From: a virus
IMG/VR virus record: IMGVR_UViG_3300005563_000005
Location: 1 to 63,203 of that record
DNA: 63,203 nucleotides
Reading direction: 5' to 3' (one strand)
Shown piece by piece: positions 49,908-59,991 of the stretch. The first letter of the stretch is position 1, and each line of letters begins with the position of its first letter. Under the pieces are notes generated by a model that was given only the letters and a program-made list of their open reading frames with translations, was not told where the DNA came from and did not search any database. The translations under genes were made by a program, and so were the position numbers.

Positions 49908-50123
49908 ATGGACGGGCTATTAGGCGTGTTCGGACTGACTGACCGCCAGATGTTGGTTGCGTATCTGCTTGTCTGGTCGCTATCGACACTCGCGCGAGTG
50001 CTTCCGGACGTCAAGCCTGGAGACCGTCTGCCTTACCGCTGGTTCAGCGCGATCGTGCATGGCATTAACGCGAACTGGGACCAAGTCAGTAAGGCAATAT
50101 GGCCTAGACGATTTACTTTTTAG
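49908..50123 (+). CDS. Small plus-strand membrane protein within the late block
   Basis: 71 residues. A hydrophobic helix (about 13-32, RQMLVAYLLVWSLSTLARVL) is followed by YRWFSAIVHGINANWDQ, a pattern I associate with small phage membrane proteins. It fills a gap between minus-strand genes almost exactly and overlaps the next gene tail to tail by 11 bases. No ribosome binding site; TATACA four bases before the ATG region suggests a leaderless message. It may be a holin expressed separately. Confidence 0.45.
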   Translation: MDGLLGVFGLTDRQMLVAYLLVWSLSTLARVLPDVKPGDRLPYRWFSAIVHGINANWDQVSKAIWPRRFTF

Positions 50124-50535
50124 CGGTCGGAGTCGTTGCCGTCGGTGTAGGTGCAGCCTTCGGATTTTGTGCCGGCGGCGTCGGCGGTCTGGTCGCTTCT
50201 GTCTGCGGGTTACCTGCTACAGTCGCCGGCGGACAGCCTGGATTTCCATCTGGTCTGAAAATCCCTTCACCCTTGCAGAACTGCCGGATTTCGACGACGA
50301 CTTCATCCCAACGCTTTTTAGCAGTCGTGTAGTTCGGGTCTGACATGCGGCAGTTGTTCTCTGCGGCGGACAATTCGGACTTCGCGCGCCAGAAGTTCGC
50401 GACGATCTTGTCCGGAATCTCGGTCGCAATCGCCTGTGGTGTCCCGTTTTCCGCTGGCGGTTTCTGCGCGACCAGGATCGCGACCAGCGGAATCATAATA
50501 ACCAGATAGACGATGTATCGATTTAACATTTGCAT
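50113..50535 (-). CDS. Small exported or membrane-anchored protein with proline-rich tail
   Basis: 140 residues. N-terminal signal anchor (MLNRYIVYLVIMIPLVAILV) then a helical cysteine-containing domain (CRMSDPN, FCKGEG, GCPPA) and a long Pro/Ala/Thr/Lys tail. Orientation N-in, C-out. Spanin-like or envelope protein; cannot be decided. An ATG six bases later is an alternative start. Confidence 0.5.
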   Translation of the reverse strand: MQMLNRYIVYLVIMIPLVAILVAQKPPAENGTPQAIATEIPDKIVANFWRAKSELSAAENNCRMSDPNYTTAKKRWDEVVVEIRQFCKGEGIFRPDGNPGCPPATVAGNPQTEATRPPTPPAQNPKAAPTPTATTPTAKK

Positions 50536-50585
50536 GATTCGAATCGTACCATTCGTTACTACTCACGTCAATTGACTAATACGGT

Positions 50586-53500
50586 CTAAAAATACCCAAC
50601 AACGATTCCGCAACGGAACGTCAGGTTCCCATACGTCACGCCGCCGATGATGAACGTACCGCCAACGGTCTGCGAAATGCCAGTCAGTCCGGCGGCGTGA
50701 AAGCAACCGGCTGAATCGATGACCGGCGTCGCCGCGACGTTATATCCCGTGCTCGTGTTCACGACGCCGCTGACGCCGAGAGTGCCAGTGATCGAACTAT
50801 TTCCTGTGATCGTCGCGCCGCCGCTATCGATCGTCATGCCGGTCACATGAACAATCTGCCTTGAGTTGTTGATGACGTCCGTCCCAAGAATCTGATACTT
50901 CGCGCCATTGAAGTTCTTAAAAGTGTCGACGACCGTGAACCCGTTGATCGCGAGACTGTTGAATCCGATCGCGTCGCGCGTACTGCTGACCAGCATAATG
51001 TTGTCTGACGCGTTCGTGTAGCTGTTCAAATAACCGTCGCGATTATTGGTAAGCGCGAGACTGCCGTTTATGGTCATGGAATTCCCGTAGAAATTCCTTA
51101 GCGTGTCCATCGCTTGCGACCCGCCTACCCAGAGCGAACCTGTCGCCGTCGTCGGATTCGTGATCGGGTTCTGACCATTGCCGAGATAGTGTCCGCCGTT
51201 CGTCGACAGCGCGCTAATCAACGCGCCGGACGGACTGTACCAGCGATAGAGGAAATCCGATCCGTTCTGTTCCACTTGCGTGTAGATAGAATTGATCGAC
51301 GACGTACCATAGCTACTCGTGCTCGTCGCGTATCTGGCGGTCGTGATACACGCGCTCGAACCGCTGCATGTGCCTGTCGTCAGGACTTCGCTACCGTAGT
51401 AAATACTGCTGCTATTCGCGTTCTTTAGAAACTGGTCAAGATTCCCGGTGACGATGTTGTCGTGAACCCGATTGACGCATCCAGACGAAAACGCAGCATA
51501 TTGGCTGTCCTCAAACACCGCATGTACGCCTGCCGAACCGGTATACGTGATCCTGTTTCCGCTCGCTTCATTCCCGCACGCCGTACCGTTCGCGACTGCC
51601 CTTGGTCCGAAGGTAATCGGGTTATAGTAGACAACCGATGGAGACGTAATAACGTTATCCCGGACGATGACGTTTTTCGCCGCGTACCCTCTGACCGCGC
51701 CGCCGCCTTGACCATAGAACGTGTTCCCAACAATCGAAATGTTCGACGCTGCGATCGTCTGTCCGTTGCTATTCCCGGTATTGACGCCGTACATATAGTT
51801 CTGACCCGGCGTGCTGATTCCCGGTCCGACGGCCGGACCCCAAGTCGAAGGTGACGAGTTCGCGTACTGCGGGTCTCCCGGCTGCGGAATCGAACAGGTA
51901 TTGCCGGTCACCGTACCAGTTCCCGCGCCGTCGATATCGATACATCCGCCGTTGTGCATGACGACGGAATTACCGGTAATCGACCAGTCGAGAACGTACC
52001 CGGTCGAATCGATTGCGAGTGGCGGAATCGACGTCGGAACACCACTGACTAACGCATTAAACCACTTCGGACTGCCTTCCGCTCCGTCGGATAGAGATAC
52101 GTACCCGTTGCGAAGAAATCCGTTCGCCGCAATGACCGCGCCGTCGACCGGTCCGAGTTGAATCCCGTCGAGACCGATATCCTGAAACTGGTTATCGGTA
52201 ACCTTGACGACCTTGTTCAGAAGCGATAGCGCGCCGGCGTTCCCCCAGATTGCGTTACCGCTAATCCGCTGGAACCAGTTGTTGTAAATCTGTAAGTCCT
52301 GGATGTTCGTTGACGTACCGTTTGACCGCCAGAGGATACCACCCGGCCATGCGCCATAGGTCAGATCCGATCCGGTGCCGAAGGTAAACGGTCTGTTGTC
52401 CTGAAACGTCGAATTCTGAATCTTGACGTTGCTGATCGACGCTGACGTCGCGTCCAGGATGACCGCGTAACCGCCGGTATGCTGAACGAGCAAATGGTCG
52501 AATAGGATATTCGATCCGCCATGAACCCAGAACGTAGAATTCTGGCTCAGATTCGTCTGTAACGGATCGGTGACTGTGACGTAATCGACTCCGGTCGGAC
52601 TTGTGACGCCGCCGTCCAGCATGAAGTTCGACAAGACGACGTTACTTGCTCCGTTTAGGTCGAACCAGCCATTCCCGGCCGCGATCGTTCCGGCGCGATT
52701 AATCCTGGACGCGACTCCCCAACCGATTAGCGACGTGCCGGTCGGGACGGTAATCTTCGTCGTAGTCTTATACGTGCCTTTAGGCAATACGACAACAGAC
52801 CCGGTGTTCGCAGTCAGCGCGGTCTGAATGCAAACCGTGTCGTCTGTAATGTTATCGCCGACGCAACCGTATTGCTTTACCGTCGGCAGTGTATCGATCG
52901 CCTTCATGTACCCGGCGAGAATCATATTTCCGCCGGAATCTAGCGTCGACCCGCTACTCGGTGTCTGAATCCCGGTCGGACCAGACCCGGTTACGATCGC
53001 GCTTGTGTTCAGACTGGTCGCGGTTACGTTCCCGCCACCGGCACCGCCGCCGCCAGTAAACGTAATCGTCCCGCTACCGTTGTCCGCGATTGCCATCCCG
53101 GAACCGGCGACGAGATTTAGTACAGTTTGACTGCCGTTATTGACGCCGTTCGTTTGTAGCGTGACCTGCTTCGGGACAGTGAACGTAACCGTCCCGGCGG
53201 ACTCACTGACCGTAATGTTCGTACCCTGCGCGAGGTTCAGCGCCGCCTGCGTACTGTTCGGCGTCCCGTTCGTTGACAAGGACACGCCGCCCACAGCTAG
53301 GCTGACATTTGTAGCAGATGTGATCGTACCGTCTAATCCGACGCTGAACGCCGCGACGTGTGTAGAGTCTCCATAGGAACCGGCGGTCACTCCCGAATTT
53401 GCCAGCGTCGGACTCGGATACGTCCCGCTAAGACGTCCGCCGGCCGGTCCGGTCGGACTTCCGCCGCCGCCGCCGCCGCCGGTATTCAGCGGAACCCAAG

Positions 53501-53765
53501 ACGTACAAGGCGCGACGCCGGCAAAACACTGATAGCTGAAATTGTTCGTCTGATCGACGTACATATCACCTGGAACCGATAACGCGATCGTACCCGGCGC
53601 ACCGGAACCGAGGAAGACATTGACGGAACCGAGATTATAAATCGTCGACCCGACCTGAAACGTCGGTTTTGTCGGACCCTGCACCGAAACGAACGGAGCT
53701 TGACCGAACGAATTAAATGCACTAAAGCAAAAGCAAAGGAAGAGAGAAAGGATTAGTTTTTTCAT
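50586..53765 (-). CDS. Sec-exported beta-helix tailspike-like protein
   Basis: 1059 residues from ATG 53765 (AGGA six bases upstream); an ATG 18 bases earlier is less likely. The signal peptide ends SFG|Q at residues 19-22. Then a fibre-type linker with a Gly/Ser run and [19 protein letters not shown], and from about residue 305 a pectate-lyase-type right-handed beta-helix beginning [20 protein letters not shown]. Many paired cysteines. The C-terminus is again fibre-like. Likely binds or degrades host surface polysaccharide. Why a tail protein has a signal peptide is unexplained. Confidence 0.8.
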   Translation of the reverse strand: MKKLILSLFLCFCFSAFNSFGQAPFVSVQGPTKPTFQVGSTIYNLGSVNVFLGSGAPGTIALSVPGDMYVDQTNNFSYQCFAGVAPCTSWVPLNTGGGGGGGSPTGPAGGRLSGTYPSPTLANSGVTAGSYGDSTHVAAFSVGLDGTITSATNVSLAVGGVSLSTNGTPNSTQAALNLAQGTNITVSESAGTVTFTVPKQVTLQTNGVNNGSQTVLNLVAGSGMAIADNGSGTITFTGGGGAGGGNVTATSLNTSAIVTGSGPTGIQTPSSGSTLDSGGNMILAGYMKAIDTLPTVKQYGCVGDNITDDTVCIQTALTANTGSVVVLPKGTYKTTTKITVPTGTSLIGWGVASRINRAGTIAAGNGWFDLNGASNVVLSNFMLDGGVTSPTGVDYVTVTDPLQTNLSQNSTFWVHGGSNILFDHLLVQHTGGYAVILDATSASISNVKIQNSTFQDNRPFTFGTGSDLTYGAWPGGILWRSNGTSTNIQDLQIYNNWFQRISGNAIWGNAGALSLLNKVVKVTDNQFQDIGLDGIQLGPVDGAVIAANGFLRNGYVSLSDGAEGSPKWFNALVSGVPTSIPPLAIDSTGYVLDWSITGNSVVMHNGGCIDIDGAGTGTVTGNTCSIPQPGDPQYANSSPSTWGPAVGPGISTPGQNYMYGVNTGNSNGQTIAASNISIVGNTFYGQGGGAVRGYAAKNVIVRDNVITSPSVVYYNPITFGPRAVANGTACGNEASGNRITYTGSAGVHAVFEDSQYAAFSSGCVNRVHDNIVTGNLDQFLKNANSSSIYYGSEVLTTGTCSGSSACITTARYATSTSSYGTSSINSIYTQVEQNGSDFLYRWYSPSGALISALSTNGGHYLGNGQNPITNPTTATGSLWVGGSQAMDTLRNFYGNSMTINGSLALTNNRDGYLNSYTNASDNIMLVSSTRDAIGFNSLAINGFTVVDTFKNFNGAKYQILGTDVINNSRQIVHVTGMTIDSGGATITGNSSITGTLGVSGVVNTSTGYNVAATPVIDSAGCFHAAGLTGISQTVGGTFIIGGVTYGNLTFRCGIVVGYF

Positions 53766-53773
53766 TGTTCGTC

Positions 53774-56700
53774 CTACGGACATACGCTCAATACCCCGCT
53801 GTTATTCCAGAGCACGCCGGCACCGCTCAATTGACCGGAACAGCTTGTCGGTAGATTCGGTAGTCGCACCGCGTCTTGACCACCGAAAGCCCCGGCGGAA
53901 TCAATCTGCATCATGAGTTTCTGACCAGTGCTCGAATGGTTGTAGACCTGGAATGTGCCGCTTGCGAGACTCGAAAATCCTTGCGGAGTGTTGTAACCGA
54001 CGATGATTTGACCGCCCGATATATTTCGATCGAGGAACGAGTTCGTATCTATGTTCGCGCCAAGATAGATAATGCTTCCCGCCGTAGCGCCGGTAATACC
54101 CTGAATCCCATATAGTTTTGTCTGTCCGTCCTGGTTTACGTCGAAACGTGTTTGCAGGTTGTAATCCGCGTGGATATACGATCCGGTGAAAGTACCGCTA
54201 CCGGAAGCGAAGTCGAAGTTAATGCCGGCCGCGCTGCTTGTCCAGTTCGTCGTTGAATGATAAAACGACATATACGTTCCCGACGTTCGGTGTGTTGTCT
54301 CAGACCGGAAGCCGAATCCGCTGGTCGCGCCTGGATCGTCGACCATGTAATAGCCCATGCCGTTGCCTTGACGCTCTGCGTAAAAGATATCGCCAAGAAC
54401 TTCAGAACCACGAAAAGCGACGCATCCAGGGTCGTTACATCCAGCGAAAAACGTGTCACCACCGAAGCCGCCGGCCTGTAGCGCGTTGAAGTCTCCAGGT
54501 CCGCGTGTCGCCATAGATAGGAATTGATATCCGTCGCCGCCAAGCGGCCGATACTGGTCGAAGAAGTAAGGCACGGTGCCGAATCCAGCCGATGAACTGA
54601 CAGTTAAGCATGTCGCGCCGAATGCGGTTCCTGAACAACCGCCGCCAGACTGACTAACTGACGTAACGGTATAGTACGATCCGTTGATATTGATCTCCGG
54701 TGTCGGGTTCGTCAGGCTGTTTGCCGTCCAGGAACTTTGTCCGGTCGGGTCGTAAAGAAACTGGTCTCCAGACGAATACGTCACATTCGTACCAGAGACG
54801 CTGACTGTTCCCGAGTAGCGCCGCGACCCGTTCATGTAATAGACCATCGGGCAGACGTCGCCATGCACGTACGTGCCTGTCCAGTACTGCTGGACATTAC
54901 AGGCGAAATTCCGAACGTTGATCTTTTCTAGAATCGTCTGCGGACCGATATACATCGTTTGCGCGCTAGGCGTCGCGGTTTGAATTGTTGACGTGACCCA
55001 GTTCTCACCAACGATCGTTAAGTTACCAGGAACGCTATCGTCCGGAACGGTAATCGTCCCGGTGCCTGGGTTGTAAGACCAATGACCGCCGAAACTGCCA
55101 TGCGGCAACGTCCAATTGCAGCCCGCCGGAATGAACATCGAAGTCAGTCCGGCGTTTAATAACGCCAGAACCGCCGTGTGCTGATTTGTCCCATTACAGA
55201 CCGCGTTGAATGGCGAGCGCCGAATGTCATTGAACGCGTACAGTCCCGATGACGTACCAGTGACCGCCGGACCAGAGAACGTCGTCGAAGTCGTTAAGCA
55301 GGTCGCGCAAGAAATCGCAGGCGTCGTGCCGCCGCTACTGACAATCGGAGACGTACCACTAACCGACGTGACGCCGCCGCCGCTACCGCCAGTGTTCGTA
55401 ATCGTCTGGTTCGGCCATGAGCCGGTAACAGAGATTCCCGTACCAGCGATAATACCCGGCGTCGCTGTCCCGGTCCCGCCTTGCGCGATCGGGAGCGCAG
55501 CCACCAAATGCGTGGCGATGACTTGCGAAGACGTGTTGATATCGCCGCCGGTCAGCGCGATCGTATTATTTACATAGGCTGACGTGACCGTATTACAGGT
55601 CACGACGACAGACGAACTTATCGCAGTCACGACCTGATTCGTGCAGGTGCCGCCGGTAATCGTCGGGATCGATGGCTTGTTCAAGATCGATGCGCCGCCG
55701 CTGACCGCATTCCAGTCTATATACGCGCCGGTTAACGCCGCCGCGAGTGAAGCTGTACCTGTGATGTTGTTACTCAGATTCCCGAGTGTAGCCACGTCTG
55801 CGGCGACCGCGCTACGGAATCCGCCGGCGCTATTTGAAGCGAGCAATACGCTTCCTGTCGTCGCCGGTGCGTAATCCGTCCCGGACGCAGCTACGGTAAT
55901 CGCTCCGGTTCCCGTCGTGACTTTTAACAGACCTGTCGAAAGTCCGGACAGAAGCGTGCCGTTAATCCGGTTGATATCCGCGCATGTCAGGTTGCCACTC
56001 GTCGCTATTCCCGTCGCCCATTGGTTTGTGCATCCAGTCGGCGTGTGGTCGAACGCCGTAGCCGTCGCCGCGTTGCCTAACGTGTTGTTCGTCAGAACGC
56101 CGAGCACATTGGCAGTCAATATCAGACCGTTAGCTGGTCCGGTCAGTGTTCCCGCGCCTGGAGTAAACCCGGTCACGCTCGTCGCCGCGATCGTGCCGCT
56201 GCCCGTCGTACTCAGTGACGCGCCGGTTCCGATGACTCCGGACATGGTCGTGTTCGTGCCACTGGTCAACGCGCTGAACGCGGTTCCGCCGCCGCCACTG
56301 CCGCAAGCGCTACCGGTCGTTCCGAGCTTAGTAATACCGCCAGCGACGACCCAGTTGACACAGTCACCGTTTGCTGGCGTGGCTGTAAACTGCGCGATGA
56401 ACGCGTCGCCGCCATTTAGCGCGGCGTGAATCATGTTCGCGGTCGAGTCGTAGCCGATCGCGCCGTTCGCTGTCGTAGTCAGTCCGGCCGCGACTGGAAC
56501 ACGTAGTGCGTTCGCGACCGTCGAAGGTGACAGGTCTAATGTCATCGCAGCCGTACCGGTATTGACGCCGTTGTTATAGACGACGTTCGCCGGCAGTACG
56601 GTCAGGTTCGCGCCACTGACCGCCGGAAGACGGCCGGACCCGTCTAGCTGGACGAGGTTATTCGCGGCCGTGCCAACCGTATAGCTCGTTCCCCAAGCGC

Positions 56701-59389
56701 TACCGGTCGACAGCGGAACTCCCGCCGGCGGATAGACCATGCCACCCCCGCCGCCGCCACTACTCGCCAGTGATCCAAGAATCTGAATCGTCTGAACGCT
56801 CGTCCCGCCCCATGAGAACGTGAAGTTCCCGGCGGCATCTTTACTCTGGACGCAACCAGGAACGAGGTATCCGGTAGTCGACGGTCCAGTACCCGGCGGT
56901 CCGGACCAGCAATACGCTACCGCGTTCGCGCCTTGCCCGTGCGTCGACTGGTTAATCGTCACTGGACTCGTCGTCGCCGCGATAATATAACCGCCCGTCC
57001 CGCCCGCGCCGCCGGCGACGCAGCCGCCGGTGTAACTTAGCAACGGCGCGCCAGCACCGCAACCAGTGAACACAGACGCTAACTGCGCGCCAGTCGCGAC
57101 GGCTGTCGTATTCAGCGCAGTCCTATATACCGGTCCGTTTGCGCCTGGATCAGCGAGTCCGCCGGTGCCGCTGCCACCGCAACCGCCGATGTAAACCCCG
57201 GTTCCTTGGATACAAAGCGGAGTTCCGCCACTGCCTGGAGTCAGACCAGTGAAGAAGACACCACCGGTTACGCTCAAACCCGGCATGACGACTGGTTGCT
57301 GAAATGTGCAGCCGAACGGGATATTGCACGTCCAGATCAGCGTGCCTGTACCGCCGATGTTCGCGTACAGACTCGAAGCCCATGACGTCGCATTCGTACC
57401 TTCGATCTGCAAATTCCCTTCGACGATACAATTCGTTGGGTTCGACCCTGGATCGGCGCAAGCTTGCGGAGTGACAGACGAAAGTCTTAACGGTCCGGTC
57501 GTGGTTCCCGTCACCGGACTTTTCTGAATTTCGTAGCACGCCGCGCCGGAATTGCCAAGACAGATGTTGTTCCGGACGATGTTCTTGTCGCTCGTCGAAA
57601 AGTTCGCGTACGTATTGTCTTCCGAGACGATCGCGCCGGTTACAGGAGACCAATAGGCTGTGTTGTTGCTAATCTCACTGTTCGTCGCATGAAACGTCGT
57701 CCCGCCAATCGTGAACGGTCCATAGGCGATCGGCGTAAAGATCGCGTCGTTCGGATGATAGATTACTGCGTTCGAAACACGGCAACTGCTACAGCCGTAC
57801 GTTTTGATCGCGCCGCCGCCAAATCCGTTGTATGTACCGCCGAGAATGTTAACGAAAACGTCGCTATTCGCGTTCCCGTTGCTGTTTCCCATGTTGACGC
57901 CGTACGCATAATTAACGCCGCTTCCGCCTGGACCACAAAGCGATTTCTGTGCGTGCGGGTCAGACGAGTTCCAGCACGACGTTCCGACTCCGGGTAGGAT
58001 CTGACCATGTCCGAACCCGTCTGCATCGTGCCAGCCGCCGTTGATACTGTCCGCCGAGTTATCGATATAGTCGACGTTAGTAACGATTCCCGACGTGTCG
58101 ATCATGACCGCCGGAATACTGAACGGCGTCGTCGGAATCCAGGCCGGCGTACCGAATGTCTGGTCTTGCTTAGGATCGGATGAGTTATAAGCCACGTAGC
58201 CGATTCGCCGGCCGTAGTTATGCGCGACCATGCCGCCGTTTAGATTCTGGACCTGGATACAGTCGAGACCGGAATCCTCGCAATAGTTGTTCGTGAACCG
58301 GATATCAGTGTTCTGCGTCGTGATCGCGCTTGAATGACCCCAGATCGCGTTGCCAGTCACCTGCAACATCCGGTTGTTGTCGAATTCTAGGTCGTTTACC
58401 GTATACGCGACACCGTCATTCGCGTACATGAAACCACCGGTCCAGCCGCCGAATGAGAAACCGAGCGCTGTCGTGCCGAAGATCGTTGATCGAGACTGGC
58501 TAACCGTGTTGTTTCGAAACGCGATATGCGAGACGTTGCCGGCGCGCGCATCGATAAATCCCGCGTAACCGCCAGTATGGTAGATCGTCAATCCGTCGAC
58601 TGTGCCGTAGCTTGAATTGCTATGAATCCAGATCGACGTGTTCAACGTCTGGTTGTTGTCAAACGGAGTCGGAGAACTAGAGTAATTAATCTGCGCCGGC
58701 GTCGTCGTCTGACCGTCGATCGTGAATCCGCTGAAAGTCCAGTGCGAACCGGTAACGTCCAGGATCCCCGTCCCGGTCGCGAGGTTATTGCAACGCTTAA
58801 ACGCGCCTGGACCAGAGAGGTAAAGCGGACCGTTGATTGTCAGCGTCCCAACGCAGAACGTCTTTCCGCCATTGACTGTCAACTGTACGCCGGCCGCTTC
58901 CGCGCTATTAATTGCCGACTGTACGCATCCGGTATCGTTCGTCGTCCCGTCGCCGACGCATCCGAAGTCGATCAGCGTCGGATTCGTGGTGATCGATGAA
59001 TTCAGTAGAATGTCGCCGATCGTCCAGGACGCGGGTAGTCCCGCGTTGCTTAACGTCGCGTCGTAACGGCCGTCGTCCGCATAGAAATAGAAGAACCCGT
59101 TCGAGTTCGCGACGAACGGATTAGCCATTGCTGTTCCGCTGTTGTCGCTATAGAGCGTCGCGAGGGTATTCGTGCCGGTTAGCGTGACGCGCACCGTACA
59201 GCCTGGATAGGACCGCTGAACTGGCGTCGCGGTGCTAGAGGTATAGCCGAGCACCTTAACCGTCTGGTTACCCTGTTGACAGAACGACCAGAATCGCTCA
59301 CGTGCAAACGCGTTCGATTGTAGAGTCCACAAAAGGAACAGGAAGAACAACAGATTGAAAGAACGAATCCGGTTAGCCATCGGATTCAT
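53774..59389 (-). CDS. Very large Sec-exported protein with two beta-helix regions
   Basis: 1871 residues. Signal peptide with AFA|R cleavage at residues 27-30. A head-binding-like start ([20 protein letters not shown]), then a pectate-lyase-type beta-helix from about 140 ([20 protein letters not shown]) to 640, a long fibre-like middle with repeats such as [13 protein letters not shown], and a second beta-helix-like domain from about 1440 ([19 protein letters not shown]) to the end. Cysteines are frequent and paired. Reads as a fusion of two tailspikes. Ends nine bases before the next tailspike. Start may be the ATG three codons later. Confidence 0.8.
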   Translation of the reverse strand: MNPMANRIRSFNLLFFLFLLWTLQSNAFARERFWSFCQQGNQTVKVLGYTSSTATPVQRSYPGCTVRVTLTGTNTLATLYSDNSGTAMANPFVANSNGFFYFYADDGRYDATLSNAGLPASWTIGDILLNSSITTNPTLIDFGCVGDGTTNDTGCVQSAINSAEAAGVQLTVNGGKTFCVGTLTINGPLYLSGPGAFKRCNNLATGTGILDVTGSHWTFSGFTIDGQTTTPAQINYSSSPTPFDNNQTLNTSIWIHSNSSYGTVDGLTIYHTGGYAGFIDARAGNVSHIAFRNNTVSQSRSTIFGTTALGFSFGGWTGGFMYANDGVAYTVNDLEFDNNRMLQVTGNAIWGHSSAITTQNTDIRFTNNYCEDSGLDCIQVQNLNGGMVAHNYGRRIGYVAYNSSDPKQDQTFGTPAWIPTTPFSIPAVMIDTSGIVTNVDYIDNSADSINGGWHDADGFGHGQILPGVGTSCWNSSDPHAQKSLCGPGGSGVNYAYGVNMGNSNGNANSDVFVNILGGTYNGFGGGAIKTYGCSSCRVSNAVIYHPNDAIFTPIAYGPFTIGGTTFHATNSEISNNTAYWSPVTGAIVSEDNTYANFSTSDKNIVRNNICLGNSGAACYEIQKSPVTGTTTGPLRLSSVTPQACADPGSNPTNCIVEGNLQIEGTNATSWASSLYANIGGTGTLIWTCNIPFGCTFQQPVVMPGLSVTGGVFFTGLTPGSGGTPLCIQGTGVYIGGCGGSGTGGLADPGANGPVYRTALNTTAVATGAQLASVFTGCGAGAPLLSYTGGCVAGGAGGTGGYIIAATTSPVTINQSTHGQGANAVAYCWSGPPGTGPSTTGYLVPGCVQSKDAAGNFTFSWGGTSVQTIQILGSLASSGGGGGGMVYPPAGVPLSTGSAWGTSYTVGTAANNLVQLDGSGRLPAVSGANLTVLPANVVYNNGVNTGTAAMTLDLSPSTVANALRVPVAAGLTTTANGAIGYDSTANMIHAALNGGDAFIAQFTATPANGDCVNWVVAGGITKLGTTGSACGSGGGGTAFSALTSGTNTTMSGVIGTGASLSTTGSGTIAATSVTGFTPGAGTLTGPANGLILTANVLGVLTNNTLGNAATATAFDHTPTGCTNQWATGIATSGNLTCADINRINGTLLSGLSTGLLKVTTGTGAITVAASGTDYAPATTGSVLLASNSAGGFRSAVAADVATLGNLSNNITGTASLAAALTGAYIDWNAVSGGASILNKPSIPTITGGTCTNQVVTAISSSVVVTCNTVTSAYVNNTIALTGGDINTSSQVIATHLVAALPIAQGGTGTATPGIIAGTGISVTGSWPNQTITNTGGSGGGVTSVSGTSPIVSSGGTTPAISCATCLTTSTTFSGPAVTGTSSGLYAFNDIRRSPFNAVCNGTNQHTAVLALLNAGLTSMFIPAGCNWTLPHGSFGGHWSYNPGTGTITVPDDSVPGNLTIVGENWVTSTIQTATPSAQTMYIGPQTILEKINVRNFACNVQQYWTGTYVHGDVCPMVYYMNGSRRYSGTVSVSGTNVTYSSGDQFLYDPTGQSSWTANSLTNPTPEININGSYYTVTSVSQSGGGCSGTAFGATCLTVSSSAGFGTVPYFFDQYRPLGGDGYQFLSMATRGPGDFNALQAGGFGGDTFFAGCNDPGCVAFRGSEVLGDIFYAERQGNGMGYYMVDDPGATSGFGFRSETTHRTSGTYMSFYHSTTNWTSSAAGINFDFASGSGTFTGSYIHADYNLQTRFDVNQDGQTKLYGIQGITGATAGSIIYLGANIDTNSFLDRNISGGQIIVGYNTPQGFSSLASGTFQVYNHSSTGQKLMMQIDSAGAFGGQDAVRLPNLPTSCSGQLSGAGVLWNNSGVLSVCP

Positions 59390-59431
59390 TCTATCGCGGA
59401 AATGGTCGTTATCTAACTGTTCGCTTGACTT

Positions 59432-59926
59432 TTAGGTTGCCGGTGTGATTGCTGTAACGCGACCTTGACTATCGACCGCGATCTGACCGTTCGTGCCGCC
59501 ACCGGTTAGTTTTGCTCCGACAGTATACGTTCCGACTCCCGGACCGGTGTTCGGGAGTTTAATTTCGATCTTCTGATTTCCGGGAGTCCCGGTTATGTCA
59601 ACGACCATTCCCGCGCCGGCGACGATAACGATCTCGCCTTTTAGACCATTGACCGAGATGACCGCGCCGGACGGACTACCGACCAGACCGGTCAGGTTAA
59701 TCGGCGCGACGCCGCCGGCCTGGACTTGCTGAGAGACGAATTTCGATACGTCCAGCAAGTCCTTTTGGTCTTTACTGACCTTGCCGGCGAGTCCGGTTAG
59801 CGCTTCGTCTGCACGCTGTTGTGCTCCGAACGCGGCATCGGAGACTTTGCGGAGTTCACGCGCTACCGGGATAGGGATATTCGGGTTGTTGCCTACAGAC
59901 GGTCGGGTTGTTCGTTCACGAGGCAT
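59432..59926 (-). CDS. Small tail-fibre-type protein
   Basis: 164 residues. N-terminal helix (ELRKVSDAAFGAQQRADEAL) then a fibre-like beta part, SVNGLKGEIVIVAGAGMVVD, ending GVGTYTVGAKLTGGGTNGQ, typical of phage tail-fibre tips. Preceded by an AT-rich gap (59927-59991) with a TATATA at 59956-59961 that may be a weak promoter. It links the tail protein to the tailspikes. Confidence 0.65.
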   Translation of the reverse strand: MPRERTTRPSVGNNPNIPIPVARELRKVSDAAFGAQQRADEALTGLAGKVSKDQKDLLDVSKFVSQQVQAGGVAPINLTGLVGSPSGAVISVNGLKGEIVIVAGAGMVVDITGTPGNQKIEIKLPNTGPGVGTYTVGAKLTGGGTNGQIAVDSQGRVTAITPAT

Positions 59927-59991
59927 ATAGTCGTACAGTTACTTGTTTATTTGTTTATATACGAAATTCCAAGTCTATTGTAATCAATGAT

